Notes: generated by a model from the letters alone, not told the origin. A stretch of DNA of 64,000 nucleotides from Proteles cristata cristata (GCA_017311185.1 JAESUZ010005101.1:868001-932000), one strand, 5' to 3'; positions 11,815-24,201 are shown, counted from the first letter of the stretch. Numbers and translations are program-made.

Positions 11815-12262
11815 TTTTGAGCGCTCAGTATGTGCTAGGAACTGGGTTAGACACATTTAAAAAATTTTTTTAATGTTTATTTTTGAGAGAGAGAGGGACA
11901 GAGCGTAAGTGGGGAGGGGACAGAGAGAGATGGAGACACACAGAATCTGAAGCAGGCACCAGGCTCTGAGATATCAGCACAGAGCCCAACACGGGGCTCG
12001 ACCTCTTGAAGCTCAAGATCGTGACCTGAGCTGAAGTCGTGCACTTAACCAAGACCCACCCAGGGCCCCTGGGTTAGACACTTTTATATACATTATTTCC
12101 TTTAATCCTTCCTACAGCCTTATAATCTCCACGCTGTTCCCATTTTATATGATGAGAAACAATGGCTCTGAAAAGTTAAAGAATTTGTTCAATTTCACAT
12201 GTCTGTTAAGTGGTAAAGCTGGGATTTGAGTCTAAATTGGCCTGACTCCTGACCCATTTCTT
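11815..12262 (-). mobile_element. MIR split by a SINE
   Basis: TGAGCGCTCAGTATGTGCTAGGAACTGGG on the left and CCCATTTTATATGATGAGAAACAATGGCTC...GGTAAAGCTGGGATTTGAG on the right are antisense MIR. The SINE at 11855-12068 duplicated CTGGGTTAGACAC of the MIR. Confidence 0.7.
11855..12068 (-). mobile_element. felid SINE inside a MIR
   Basis: Full antisense copy; target CTGGGTTAGACAC at 11842-11854 and 12069-12081. Confidence 0.88.
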
Positions 12263-12276
12263 TTTCTTCTTCCTTT

Positions 12277-12470
12277 TTTTAATGTTTGTCTGTTTGTTTG
12301 TTTGTTTTTAGAGAGAAGAGGGGAGAAACAGAGGGAGAGAGAGTCTCAAGGAGGCTCTGCGCTGTAAGCGTAAAGCCTGACGTGGGGCTCAAACGCACAG
12401 ACCGTGAGATCATGCCCTGAGCCAAAACCAAAAGTCAGATGCTTAATAGAATGAGCCATCCAAGCAAACC
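12277..12470 (-). mobile_element. felid SINE, older type
   Basis: Antisense copy with a (TTTG)n stretch in its tail (12289-12305) and a decayed head end (GAGCCATCCAAGCAAACC). Confidence 0.78.
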
Positions 12471-12824
12471 CTGACTGATTTCTATTCTAGTATGCTGTTT
12501 TAATGATTGTTTCTTTCTGGATTTTTGAGTGTTTATTTTCATGTCCCCAGCTGATTTAATTATGTTCCCCTCTCCTTTTTTAATTCAATGTTTATATGTC
12601 CTAGGTCAGTTAATGGCAACTAGTCACTTCAGCCTTTGTGAATGTCTACACCACCCTCTAACCCTAACTATCTAACATGTATCTAGCTGCCCACCTTAGG
12701 TATCTCTTTCTTGGGGAAAGATTTCATGAGCTACCAAAGATTGATTTGGTGCCTTTTGTGGGCTTCTATTATACTTACAGAATGCTATAGCACATATACA
12801 AGCAGCGATTACCACGTTCATAAG

Positions 12825-12985
12825 CCGTTTACTTATCTATCTCTCAACTGCACTAAACTCTAGGCTCCTGAGGACAGCGGAATATTGTCCTTATTCATGT
12901 GACTCGTCTATAGCCTAATGCAATGCCTACTACACAGCAAGCGCTCCTTAAATATTTTGTTGAATGAATAAATAAATGAGTAAAG
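12825..12985 (+). mobile_element. L2 3' end
   Basis: AAACTCTAGGCTCCTGAGGACAGCGG...CAATGCCTAC...AAATATTTTGTTGAATGAATAAATAAATGA has the L2 3' end and its TGAA-type tail. Confidence 0.65.
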
Positions 12986-13040
12986 CTATATATACACCCC
13001 AGTCTGAATGAAAAAAATTCTAATTTAAAATAATGTTCTA

Positions 13041-13235
13041 GGGGCGCCTGGGTGGCTCAGTCGGGTAAGCATCTGACTTTGGCTCAGGTCATGATCTCAT
13101 GGTTCATGGGTTCGAGCCCTGGATCAGGCTCTGTGCTGACTACCAGATTCTGTATCTCCCTCTCTATCTGACCTTCCCCTGCTCACGCTGCCTCTATCTC
13201 TCTCTGAGAAATAAATTTTAAAAAACATTTTAAAA
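13041..13235 (+). mobile_element. felid SINE
   Basis: Starts GGGGCGCCTGGGTGGCTCAGTCGGG; target AATGTTCTA on the left and GATGTTCTA on the right. A short deletion removes part of CAGCTCAGAGCCTGG. Confidence 0.86.
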
Positions 13236-13351
13236 ATGATGTTCTACTGATATTTTACCATTTGTCAAACAGAATTTCACAAAAACACAAGTCTTTAGTG
13301 TTTTTCATTTATTATTCAGAGCATAGACACTATTTTCACTTCAACACTTTC

Positions 13352-13416
13352 TTTTTTTTATATAAAATTTATTGTTAGATGGGTTTCCATACAATACCCA
13401 GTGCTCATCCCAACAT
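13352..13416 (-). mobile_element. 65-bp LINE-1 3'-end micro-insertion
   Basis: Oligo(T), then sequence matching the start (3' end) of the L1 at 51211 (GGTTTCCATA...CACCCAGTGCTCATCCCAAC type) is flanked by CACTTCAACACTTTC (13337-13351) and CACTTCAACATTTTC (13417-13431), 14 of 15 identical. It is a severely 5'-truncated insertion. Confidence 0.75.
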
Positions 13417-14119
13417 CACTTCAACATTTTCAACCGAAGCGCTGACATTGATCCATGAAGGGGACTCTGTCAAATTTTCAAAATAGGTACTGAATTTCAC
13501 TGCAATTGTAAAATGTGAATATTTATTTAAATAAACTCAAGAGTCGTCTTATCCTTGATAAAAATCTATCCTACTTGGAAGGCTTTCATTTTAATGGAAA
13601 AAATGCACTACATAATTACAAAGTACAGTGCAAGAAATACTTAAAGAACTATTTTTGATCTTTACGTGTCATTTTGAATGGAACAGTTTCAAGTTTTCCT
13701 GGGGGTAAGCGATAAAACTTCGTATCTCAATTCCTGAGGAAATAGAAACTCATACAACTGGTATCAGAATTTATGCAAAATGTTTCTCAGGAGACGTGTT
13801 TTTATCCAGTTTGAACATCCTATGATTCTAAGTTACCCAAATGAAAAGAGCAGATTGATGGGATACTATATAAAGAATGGGAATAAAGAATACACTCTTT
13901 CCTGAAGGATCCTAACCTTGGACATAGTTTTTTAAAAATTGCAAGAGTTTAACTGCTTTCTCCTGACACTAAAGACAAGTCATTAGGGTGACTTTAGAGT
14001 CCTTTTGTGGATTCAGGCTGGAACCGTAGAAGGTCTGGAGATGCCACAGTCAACTCTGAGCTACCCTTCACGAAGAGATTTACTGATCAAATATTAACCT
14101 GTCCAGGTATGTTCATACC

Positions 14120-14460
14120 ATGGCCACACAGTAATGAGATGAATGATCTCCCACGAAAGGTAGAAATATGAATGAATCTCACAAACATAGTGTTGACCAG
14201 AGAAAAAAGATTCTACTTCTATCAACTTCAAAAGAAAAAAAAAATGGACTGAGGGTTAAGATGTTAATTTCTCTGGAGAAGTCAGTTGGGAAAAGGGCTT
14301 CCAGAAGTTGATAATGTTCTCTCTCTGGATCTGAGTGCTTGTTACGTGGGTGTGTTTACTTTGTTGACTTCGTGGAGTTGTGTGGTCATTATTTCAGACT
14401 CTGCACCATGTATATTGTACACTGAAAACAATTTCTACTAAAGTAAGGCATCAACTATAT
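14120..14460 (+). mobile_element. old LINE-1 3' UTR-like fragment
   Basis: Near 14320-14440, CTGGATCTGAGTGCTTGTTACGTGGGTGTGTTTACTTTG and the TGTATATTGTACACTGAAAACAATT stretch fit a sense-strand L1M 3' UTR. The part before 14250 is weaker. Confidence 0.45.
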
Positions 14461-15261
14461 CATTTTACGATCATCTATTCCTGTCTCCAAAGATCACCCG
14501 ATGTAGGAAAAAAGATTGTCCTGAACTATGTCCTCCCTAAATGTGGCTTAATGGCAGGATATCTAAAAGCAGAGTAAAATAATGTTGAAACATAAGTTTC
14601 ACTGGGATAATCACATACAACAAATCCGATATTCCAAAACCAGATCACCATCTGCAGAATTTACCAAGGAAACACTGAGAACCATTTCCACAGCTCTTCC
14701 ATCCAACAGGGTTTTTGAAGAGATTATTTTGGAGGGGATTTTCTCAAGGAGAGCCTCCGTTTCTGGCTGGGGGAAGATGGGGTGGAAATGAGGAAGAACT
14801 GCCACTTCCTTCCCAGGCTTCTAAGATAACTTTCACAGAGTGTGAAATGACAATTTTCCTGCAGCTGGGAGGCTCAGGGATGCAGCCTGACTTCTGACCA
14901 ACGATGGGTAAAGCAGGCTGGGCCACCAAGGTGAAGGTTGTTTTCAGATCAGCCAGGATTATTTATGAGGATTTTCAATGGCTCAGAGGTACGTCACAGG
15001 GGTAAGATCCAGCTGAAGGTCATCTGGGGTCCCAGTCACAGGGTAACTTAGCAGAGGACACTAACAGCTGGAAAGTGAAAGTGGTTACAAATGAACCACA
15101 AGAGAACATTGTGAACACAGGTGTATGAAACAAGTGAAGTGACATGGAGGAGATAATTCTTCAGGAAAACAATCTTCCAGAAGACCTAAGAAACGCCGAG
15201 TCAGCTTTGGAAATCTGTCAAACACAGAAAATGCAAAGTCAGCTTAGAACGGTACCAGTTC

Positions 15262-15480
15262 GGGGCACCTGGGTGGCTCAGTTGGTTAAGTGGCCAATGT
15301 CCGCTCAGGTCATGATCTCACAGTCCGTGGGTTCAAGCCCTGCATTGGGCTCTGTGCTGACAGCTCTGAGCCTGCTTTGGATTCTGTGTCTCTCTTTCTC
15401 TGCCACTTCCCTGCCTGTGCTCTGTCTCTGTGCTTCAAAAATAAAGTAAAACATTAAGAAAATATAATAAAAGAAAAAAA
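15262..15480 (+). mobile_element. felid SINE
   Basis: Full copy; target AGAACGGTACCAGTTC at 15246-15261 and AGAACAGTACCAGTTC at 15481-15496. Confidence 0.9.
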
Positions 15481-15524
15481 AGAACAGTACCAGTTCTGCA
15501 GTTCTGTAAGAGCATTTTTTTTCC

Positions 15525-16185
15525 CAAAAATTTGAGGTATAGTTCACAATGCAACAATGTTATATTAGTTTCAGGGGTGCAACATATTGATTTGGCAATT
15601 TCATATATCACTCAATGTCATCGCCCTCGGTGTAATCACCATGTGACATTACCGCGTTATTATTGACTATTTCCCCTACGCAGCACTTTTCATCTCTGTG
15701 CCATGGTTATTTTATAACTGGAAGTTTGTATCTCTTAATCTCCTTTATCTAATTTGCCATTTCCCCCAGCTATCTTACTTCTGGCAACAACCCATCTGTT
15801 TGCTATATTTAAGAGTTGTTTGTTTGTTTGTTTGTTCATTTGTTTTATTTTTTAGATTTCACATGTAAGTGAAATCATATTGTATTCATCTTTCTCTGTC
15901 TGATTTATTTCACTTAGCTTAACACCCTCAAGGTCCATCCATGTTGTCACAAATGGCAAGATCTCATTCTTCTTTATGGTTGAGAAATATTCTGCCAATA
16001 TATATCATATGTATAGCATATATCACATCTTCTTTGTCCATTCATCTGTTGATGGAGACTTGGGTTGCTTCCATATCTTGGTTATTATAAATAATGCTTC
16101 AATAAACACAGGATGCATGTATCTTTTTGAATTGATATTTTTATTTTTGTCGGGTAAATCCCCATTAGTAGAATTACTGGCGTTT
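15525..16185 (-). mobile_element. old LINE-1 3' end (L1M type), antisense
   Basis: TTTGAGGTATAGTTCAC, then the CTCTGTCTGATTTATTTCACTTAGC and TCCATCCATGTTGTCACAAATGG stretches and CATTCATCTGTTGATGGAGACTTGGG are the reverse complement of L1 3' UTR and ORF2 terminal sequence. The 89-codon frame at 15976 is a by-product. A GTTT repeat lies at 15807-15833. Confidence 0.75.
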
Positions 16186-16814
16186 TCTTACACCTTAGTT
16201 CATTCAACCAGAAGAGGTCGGAAACTGGCTGGCCAGCTGGAGTAGAAGAAGTAAAGAGAAGTGGCCCAAAAAGAAGACAAGAAACCACTCATGAATTCTT
16301 CCCCTTCTTTGCCACTGCAGGGTGCTGGCCCGAAGCACACTCCAGCGGGGGGGCCATTTGTCATCACAGATAAGGTAGAGTTTTTCCGGTCTCAGACTTG
16401 AAACTATGTTTGCAGCTAAGGACTTATACCTTAGAGAAAGAGAAAAGTCACGGGAGCTGCCACACTACCACGTGGAATTGGTAAGGGTTATCCCCATGGA
16501 ATGCATTGGAAAACCTTAAAACAGATGTGTTTTGACTCCATCCACCAGTCATATGGTCGCAGTATGGGTTACGTGGGCATTTACATGAGATGCTCAGATT
16601 TGTTTTTAAAGCTGATTGCTGAACCATGATCTAGTCCTAGAAAGAGAACCATTTCGGGATCCTGAATCCACAGCGTGCCTGCCCGTATAGATCACCTACC
16701 TGCCATTGCTTGCAGCGGCCCCTCTCACCCCGTAATCCAAGCTAACCCTCCAGCTGATAAGTGTTTTTAATCTTATGCTTTGAGGGATATTTTCCTTTTA
16801 TTGGACACTCGCAA

Positions 16815-16972
16815 ACAATGGTTCTCAAACCTCGGTAGGGAACAGAATCACCTGGAGAACTTGGCGGACTAACAGAGGCCCGTGCGTCGTCCCACTTCAA
16901 TGAGTTTGGGACTCTGTGTTTGTCCCTAGCTCTCTAGGTAATTCTGACCCTCCCAAAGCATGAGAACTTCTG
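16815..16972 (+). mobile_element. MER5-like hAT-Charlie DNA transposon
   Basis: It begins AATGGTTCTCAAACCTCG, continues with CAGAATCACCTGGAGAACTT and ends CCAAAGCATGAGAACTTCTG. The terminal inverted repeats (GGTTCTCAAAC against AGCATGAGAAC) and the CAGAATCACCTGGAG core are typical. Confidence 0.6.
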
Positions 16973-17425
16973 TCCGAAAAGACACAGATTGCTCATGGAT
17001 GGGCCGTAGGTTTGGGGACGTGGCAGGCAGTCATGTCCCCTGAGCCTTACGTCCATATGCCGTGTCTTAGTGCCGTGTGGGGATGCTGTTGCAAGAATGG
17101 CAGAGATCACACAAGTTGTGTCGCCGGACAACCTCTCGCCTGTGGCGGATGTGACTGCGCGGAGTGAAATCAATAGGAAGGATATTGGAGATGGATGAAA
17201 TGGGGGATAAAACATTTCAAAAATTCATAGGAACTTTGGCCTGAGGTTGACACTTGTCAGGGGCCAACAAAATTTCTAAATATTCTATAAACCTGTCTGG
17301 TTTCAGTTCTTCCCCAAACGGATCAAGGTATTTATGGAGACCGTAGTTACTTAAAGGGAAATACTCTGCATTGCAAACATATTGCTTAAAGGGTGAATGC
17401 AATCAATGAGAAAAATGCTAAGATT

Positions 17426-17622
17426 TTTTTTTAAGTTTATTTTGAGACAGAAACAGAGAGAGTGAATGGAGGAGGGTCAGAGAGAGGGAGAAAGAATCCC
17501 AAGCAGGCTCCATGCTGTTAGTGCAGATCCCGATGCAGGGCTTGAACTCACCAACCATGAGATCGTGATCTGAACTGAAACCAAGAATCCAACTCTTAAC
17601 TGACTGAATAACCCAGATACCC
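17426..17622 (-). mobile_element. felid SINE, older type
   Basis: Antisense copy with AACCAAGAATCCAACTCTTAACTGACTG; target AATGCTAAGATTTT (left) and AACGCTAAGATCTT (right). Confidence 0.83.
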
Positions 17623-17865
17623 CAACGCTAAGATCTTAGTAGATCTTAGCAGACAAGTGAGACAAGATATAAATAGATACACACATGCACACACACGTAG
17701 TAAAATAGCAGACACAACCACATAGAAAAATAACAGGGAAAAATACCCAACTCATTTAACTAATAAGCACATAAATAAAACATTTAAAAATGTATTTCTA
17801 GGCTAGTAAACTTGGAAAAACTAAAAATAAATGCTGGTATAAATGAGGGTAAAATGAAAGTCTTT

Positions 17866-18089
17866 AAATTTTTTTCTTTTTTAAAATTTATTTATTTTGA
17901 GAGAGAGACAGACACAGACACAGAGCACAAACAGGGGAGGGGCAGAGAGACAGAGATACAGAATCTGAAGCAGCTCCAGACTCTGAGCTGTCAGAACAGA
18001 GCCAGAGGCAGGGCTTGAACCCACGAACCACAAGATCATGCCCTGAGCCGAAGTTGGACACTTAACTGACTGAGCCACCCAGGCGCCCC
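17866..18089 (-). mobile_element. felid SINE
   Basis: Full antisense copy ending CACCCAGGCGCCCC; target AAAATGAAAGTC(T/A)TTTA at 17851 and 18090. Confidence 0.88.
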
Positions 18090-18583
18090 AAAATGAAAGT
18101 CATTTAAGCATTGCTTATAAACTGGCACAAACTAAGAAAAGTCAAAATTATGTTTGTCATTTTCATTTCTTATCTCTAACCTTTTATTTTCAAAATTTTT
18201 CAAATGTACAGAGCAGGAAATCTCATAATCTTCATCTAGACTCACCAACTGGTTTATTTTCATTGTTACTTGTAATCTTATTTTAATTAATATCATCATT
18301 GTCATGGTCATCACTGATAGGCATCTGAGAGTAAGCTGCAGATATCATACCATTCTGCTGCTCTACCCTAAAAACTTGCGTGGTTATCTCCTAAGAATAA
18401 CGATACTATCTTATGCAACTTCAGCATAAGCATCAAATTCAGAAAATGTAACTGTGATTACAATCGTGTGATCAAATACACAGTCAAGATGCAGACTTTG
18501 CCAATTGCTCCTGTAATATGCTATAGAGAATTTATTTTTTCTTGCTCCGAGATCCACCCCTCGCCTCCCTCATTACCTTACTT

Positions 18584-18606
18584 GCTCTCTCTCTCTCTCT
18601 CTCTCT
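18584..18606. repeat. (CT)n microsatellite
   Basis: Eleven CT units without a SINE body around them. Confidence 0.85.
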
Positions 18607-20207
18607 GTGGTCTCTTCTGATCAAAACCAGTTCCTCCGCCTTTCCTACTCTTTCATGACAGCGTCGTCATTTTTGAAAGACTGGCTGGGGAATAAGAATG
18701 TCCTTCAATTTCAGTTTGTCTACTCTTTCCTCATGATTAGATTCAGGCATTTTTGGGCATGGGTCTATAACTTCTGACCTAATAAATTCCACTTCTGGGA
18801 ATCTGTTCTGAGAAAGAATAGCGAAATGTAAAAGATGGCTTATATGGCTTTAAATCAGCACATATGTCGCATGCGAATCAAATCACAGCCCCCACGCTCT
18901 CAGGGGTACTGGCTCTGCGTTATCTTACTTAGCTTCTCAGTGACATGAGAATAGCAGACCCTGTTCCCTGCCTACCCAACAACTACTCTCCTGTGTCCCT
19001 CTTTTATTTTTGCGGCTCCAGACAACGAATCTGAGCAGTCTAAGCTGAACGGGATTACTCACTCCTGCCACCAGGTAGTTTTCCCCAGCCTCCCTTGCAG
19101 CTGGGGGGGGGGGGGGCAGTATCAGACTCATTTCTAGACGCTGAGTTCTAAAGGCAGGTTTCCTGGACAACTTCTGGGAATGGCAGAGCCACACACAGAG
19201 GGAGCACTGTGCTCGGGGTCATGGGAGCCACCCTGTGATCACGAGGTCGCACGGTGACTGGGTGTTTGGTGGCATTGCTGAGTTGCCGGCCTAATCTCAG
19301 ACCCCTTTCCTCTAGTTCACTTGGGCGATTCACTTAAAGATTAAGCTACTTTTATTTGCACCTTTAGTGACTTGTTGCTATAGATGTTTCAGATCATGGC
19401 CCTAGCAAGAATACGGACATCATTTACCAGAAGAGTTTTACGTGATTTAATCTTTATAACAATCCTGGAAAGTGGTACCGCTGTTAGCCACATTTTCCAC
19501 GTGAAGAGTGCCGACCGCAGCCGGCGCAGAAGCCTATCGCTGCATCCGTTCAAGCCTAGATCAGAGTCCGACTTTCCCTCTGCACAAACAGCAGAAACAA
19601 AGGAGAAAGTAGGGCATTTCAGTGGGTGCTTGGGAAATTGTCCAGACAGAAGGACAAACCAACAGATCGGTAGTGGATCGTGTCTTTAGGGAGTTGAAAG
19701 TAGACTGGGAACATGGAGGGGCCAGGGGTGGGGGGGAGTCAGGGAGAGAGGTGAGGTCAGGAATGAGGCAGTGACCATCTCCGTGGGAGGCATTCCAGTG
19801 AGGGGGAGAACGAACCAGACCAGAGGACCAGTCTTGACGTTCTGTCCCCCATAAATCCTCCCTCTCTCTGTGCGATATGACTTTTGGATTATTGCCTAAA
19901 TCTTTCTGTAAAGAACTGGGTATTTCTTCATTAGTGTCCAGTGTGTGTACCCAGGTTGAGGAAGGTGGGGTTGGCAGTGCCACATCTAGGAGGCAAAATC
20001 CTCAACACGTGGACGGTCTACACGGTGGACCTCCAGGTAGCAAGAGGCATCCGCCAAGAGACAATGACCTAGATATAGAAAAGAGCAACCGCCTTGATAG
20101 GATCAAGGCCGCAGTCTTTGACAGGACCATTGTATTCGGGCCCTGCCCCCCCCATTCACAGCTTCTTTTCTCACCTCTTCACTCCACACCTCTCCACCCC
20201 TCTGCTT
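18607..20207. other. unassigned 1.6-kb stretch upstream of DOCK8
   Basis: Frames of up to 140 codons occur on both strands (for example minus 19983-19561) but none resembles a known protein. About 18990-19290 has the feel of a very old repeat, and 19400-19510 could be a decayed MIR or L2; neither is firm. Confidence 0.4.
19103..19116. repeat. G homopolymer of 14
   Basis: Run of G between CAGCT and CAGT; prone to sequencing length error. Confidence 0.8.
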
Positions 20208-20219
20208 TCATTGTACTTT

Positions 20220-20366
20220 TTTAAGTAGGCTCCACCCCAGTGCGGTGCCCCCAGGCAGGATGGGGTGAGAGTGGGTGTGGAGAGGGCCTCGTACCCAGGA
20301 CCCTGAGATCAAGACATGAGCTAAGATCGTCTGATGTTTAAGGGACCAAGCCACCAAGGCACCCCT
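20220..20366 (-). mobile_element. short, older carnivore SINE
   Basis: TTAAGTAGGCTCCACCCCAGTGCGG is the older type; ends ACCAAGCCACCAAGGCACCCC. Target CATTGTACTTTT (left) and CATTGCACCTTT (right). Confidence 0.7.
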
Positions 20367-20689
20367 CCCATTGCACCTTTAGTTCCTGGGATGGCTGTGG
20401 GAGCCTCTGGACTCCCTGTTTGGTGCTCTCTGCTCCTGGGATATCCTGAATGCGTTTTTCTGCCTGGCGAGGGCTTCCTTGTTGGTTAAGACCCAGTTCC
20501 CCTGTCACTGGGTCAGTAAAGTCATTGTTCCTCAGCGTCAGTCTCTCTGCCAACACCCTCTCCATGATAATAAATCACTTCCTCCCTGTGTTTCCTCACT
20601 CACAAGAGTTTTGTGCAGCAAAGCGATCCTGCACTGTCACCCGGAACTCAAGCTTCTAATTCTCCTTTGTAACGCATCTCGTTCCTAGA

Positions 20690-20815
20690 CCATGAGTTCT
20701 GCGAAGTCAGGGAGCAAGTATTGTTCATTGTTGTGGCCCGACTATGCTTTAGTTCAGAGCCTAACTTATGGTAACCACTTGGTAAGTGTTTGGGGGAATG
20801 AATAAAAGGCACATA
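20690..20815 (+). mobile_element. L2 3' end
   Basis: ACCATGAGTTCTGCGAAGTCAGGGAGCAAGTATTG...AGCCTAACTTATGG...GGGGGAATGAATAAA follows the L2 3' UTR order. Confidence 0.5.
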
Positions 20816-20954
20816 AATGATAATGAGAGAATTCCTTCATTCACTCATTCATGAATTAATCCAAGGTCCTTCTAGTTATAAAATGCTATGGTATGAAGTA
20901 TTCGTACTGAAAATGAAATAGTACTGTACATTGGAATATAGTCTAAATAATAAA

Positions 20955-21166
20955 TTAAATTTTTAATGTTTATTTATTTTTCACACACACACACACACAC
21001 AGTGCGAGTGGGGCTGGGGCAGATAGAGGGAGACACAGACTCTGAAGCAGGCTTCAGGCTCTGAGCTGTCAGCACAGAGCCTGATGTGGGGCCCAAACTC
21101 ACAAGCTGTGAGATCATGACCTGAGTCAAAGTTGGACACTCAACCGACTGAGTTACCCATTCGCCC
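20955..21166 (-). mobile_element. felid SINE with a (CA)n block
   Basis: Antisense copy in which the usual GAGAGA block has been replaced by a CA repeat (20981-21001). Confidence 0.82.
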
Positions 21167-21200
21167 CTAAATCCTAAATTTAAAATGCATACATATATAC

Positions 21201-21228
21201 GTGTGTGTGTGTGTGTGTGTGTGTGTGT
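21201..21228. repeat. (GT)14 microsatellite
   Basis: Perfect GT run preceded by ACATATATAC. Confidence 0.95.
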
Positions 21229-21261
21229 AGTAAAGTGTACATATAAAAATATATACGATAT

Positions 21262-21458
21262 GGGACACCTGGGTGGTCCACTGAGTTCAGTGACCGACCC
21301 TTGATTTCAGCTCAGGTCATAATCTCACAGTTTGTGAGATTCAGCCCCCATCAGGCTCTGTACTGACAGCATGGAGCCTGCTTGGGGTTGTCTCTCTCTC
21401 TCTCTCTGTACACCCCCCCATCACTCTCTCTCTCTCAAAATAAATTTTAAAAAAATCT
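21262..21458 (+). mobile_element. felid SINE, older type
   Basis: GGGACACCTGGGTGGTCCACTGAG head, CTTGATTTCAGCTCAGG and GACAGCATGGAGCCTGCTTGGGG define the older subtype. Confidence 0.82.
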
Positions 21459-21864
21459 CCCTTAAAAAAATATATATATGCTTGTATACATACATATATC
21501 ACCATGATCATTATTAAGGAAAAAATTCTTATTCTTTATTCTTTTCATATTTACCGATTTCTTATGACAATATAAGGAATAAAGTGGAGAAAACTAGGAA
21601 CTCCAATTCTAATGTCTGAGCTATGGCTGGCTTTAAATGCCAGCACACAAATCTTTCTGTACCTGTCTTCAAGCATAAGACAGCAATACAAGTATCAACT
21701 TGTAGTAATCATCTGTATGTCAGTTTCATTTCTCAACCCAAGAAATAAACCCAAAACGGAACTGGAAGATGTTCACACAAAGGCACAGCTTGGGTACTCA
21801 AAAGACTAAAAAAGACTCTTACTTCCTTCTGAAAGACCCATGAAACTCCAGTTCAAGTTCACTT

Positions 21865-22440
21865 TAACAAATATTTATTGAATGGCTACTCCGGGTTCAA
21901 TACTAGATCAGCTATTCATTCATTTATTCGAGTTGTTGAACACATAATGTGTGTCAAGCATTATTCTAGGCAATAGAGGTTGAGCAGTGAATAATCCAAA
22001 AATCTCAGCACTTACAGAATTATCTGCTAGGAGCATGAGCAATAATACACACAAATAAATAAATTAAGGGTATCTGCGTGGTTCAGTTGGCTGAGCGCCG
22101 GACTCTTGATTTCAGCTCAGGTCATGATCTCACAGTTGTGAGATCAAGCACTGTGTTGGACTCTGCATTGACAGCACAGAACCTGCTTGGGATTCCCTCT
22201 CTCCCTCTCTGTCTGTACCCCCACCTTGCTTCACTCTCTCTCACTCTTTCAAAATAAATAAAAACTCATAAATAAATAAGTAAGTAAGTTATGTCAGATA
22301 GTGATAAGCACTATGAAGAAAAAATTGGAAACGGAGTTAGTAAGTGTCAGAGTAGGGAAGGGGGCATTTCAGTTGCTAAATAGGTGGTCACGGAAGGTGA
22401 CCTTTGAACAGAATCTAAGAGAGGTGTTTATTGGTTTGGG
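21865..22440 (-). mobile_element. L2 3' end split by a SINE
   Basis: ATTCATTCATTTATTCGAG, then GCATTATTCTAGGCAATAGAGG and, after the SINE, GTCAGATAGTGATAAGCACTATGAAGAA with a CAGTTGCTAAATAGGTGGTCACGGAAGG continuation match antisense L2 3' UTR. Confidence 0.6.
22068..22270 (+). mobile_element. felid SINE, older type, inside an L2
   Basis: GGGTATCTGCGTGGTTCAGTTGG head with GGACTCTTGATTTCAG; tail of AAATAAATAAAA. L2 sequence continues on both sides. Confidence 0.82.
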
Positions 22441-23394
22441 GAATAAAGAATGAGATGTGCAAATGATCACACTTTTGTCTGGAGTCCTGTGGGCTTGCAT
22501 TCCACGAGGCTTTGTTTATTGATAATGACCTACACTTTTTAGCGAGTTCAAGGTGCTATCAGACTGAAAGACCTAATCCTATAGGTACAGGGGCAAGGTA
22601 TAAATTCCATTCAAGCTTTAAAGGACCAGATGGACGGGCTATGACATCAGATGACATGTCAGGGAGAATGACGCCAGCACAGGAGCCTCGGTCAAGGAGG
22701 CCTTCCTCACTTTGACAGAGAGGTAAGGTTTAGAGTTAGTTACAGGAGGGCCTAGAAACCAGTTGGAAAGGTCTCACTTGGTAGGGTGTGGGAAGTCACC
22801 AAAGTTAATGGAGCAGAGAAGAACATGATGAAGGAAGTATCTTAGTACAATTAACACAGCGTTAGGTCAGATTCAATTGGAATAAAAAGACGCTATAGGC
22901 AGGTAGGCCGTTAAACATTTTTCGTTGCTGCTCCCCAGACTGACTGCTGAGGGCCGGGCCAGAGGGGGCAGTGACATGGCATAGGAGTGAGGTGTATGAA
23001 GGATAACTAGCAGGACTCGGTGGACGATTCGATCCTAAAGGTAAAGAAAGGGAAGAAGTGAGAGCTGACACCTTGACAGAGCCCAGAGAGAGGCGAGCAG
23101 ATGGCATCATCCTAAGACTGAGGGCTCTGTCACCAAACAGGGAGCCACTGGCTCTGGGTCACAGTCAGTGAAAAGCTGGAGCCAGAATGCAGATTGCCTG
23201 CTTTTCCCACCCACGGTGACTCCAAAGCTTTAAAACTGGCAAATGGGGAAAAAGTGTCACTTAAATGAATGATTTGTGAGGGAGAACAATAAAAATGAGT
23301 GAATATGGAGGGTGGAGGAGATGGAGAATTTTAGTTTTATGCTTGTGGAGTTTGAAGATACTCAAGTGGAAGTATCTGGAATTTAGGACTGGAA

Positions 23395-23560
23395 ACGACT
23401 CTGTCCCTCACTAGTTTGTGATCGTGGGCAAGTCACTTAACCTCCCCTAGCCTCCGTTTTCCCAGTTGCAAAGTGGGGATAACGTTATTACTTAATGGCT
23501 ATAATCAATTAATATTTGTAAAGGGCTTGGAACAGTCTTGGTACAAGGTAAGTGTTATTT
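23395..23560 (+). mobile_element. MIR
   Basis: GTGGGCAAGTCACTTAACCTCCCCTAGCCTCCGTTTTCCC, then GTGGGGATAACG and AAAGGGCTTGGAACAGT follow the MIR consensus closely. Confidence 0.75.
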
Positions 23561-23782
23561 GTTAAATAAAATAGTCACAAGGCAATGTAAAGAAAGAGGT
23601 TGGCTTCCTGGAGAGGTGAGAAGATGTAGGGAAAATCAGAGGAACGTTTACGATGATGTTAGGTCTGTGATAGAAGTCAAGGGAGGAATTTTTTGAGGGT
23701 GGAAAACAAAATCAAATGACACACAGATACAGAGAAAAAAAGAAGACCAAGCGAGGCCAGAGGTATGGAAAGTATCTGCATT

Positions 23783-23979
23783 CCAGTGCGTTGAGCATCT
23801 GACTCTTGATTTCAGCTCAGGTGATGATAGCACAGTTTGTGAGTTCGAGCCCCACATTAGGCTCTGTGCTGGCAATGCAAAGCCTGCTTGGGATTTTCTC
23901 TCTCCTTCTCTCTCTGCCCCTTCTCCACTCTCACCTGCTCTCTCTCAAAGTAAATAAACTTTTTTTTTTTTTTTAAAGG
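23783..23979 (+). mobile_element. felid SINE lacking its head
   Basis: Begins within the tRNA part (GCGTTGAGCATCTGACTCTTGATTTCAG); about 25 head bases are missing. The tail AAATAAAC runs into 16 T and AAAG. Confidence 0.78.
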
Positions 23980-24201
23980 AGGCTTTCCAGACAGACGGGG
24001 TAACCAGGAGAGACATCCCCTAACAGAGAACTAAAGAAGTAATGAGAAACAAGACACTTAGCTATTTTTGAAGTTTGCCAGTGACCTGTGAATGCATCCA
24101 AGAGCAGATACATTTTTTAAATAGGCATTTGGGTAAATTAGTGGGTAACATATTCACCGTGAATTGTTAAAAGGCTGTTCAGGAAACGTGGAGTCATTTC
24201 T

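Noticed and set aside
15262..15340. tRNA-like A and B box sequences in SINE heads (here and in all other copies)
   Set aside because: The heads derive from a tRNA-Lys gene but lack a tRNA 3' end and continue into the SINE body; they are not tRNA genes.
19561..19983. 140-codon minus-strand frame
   Set aside because: No recognisable protein features, overlapping frames open on the plus strand, no splice or promoter context.
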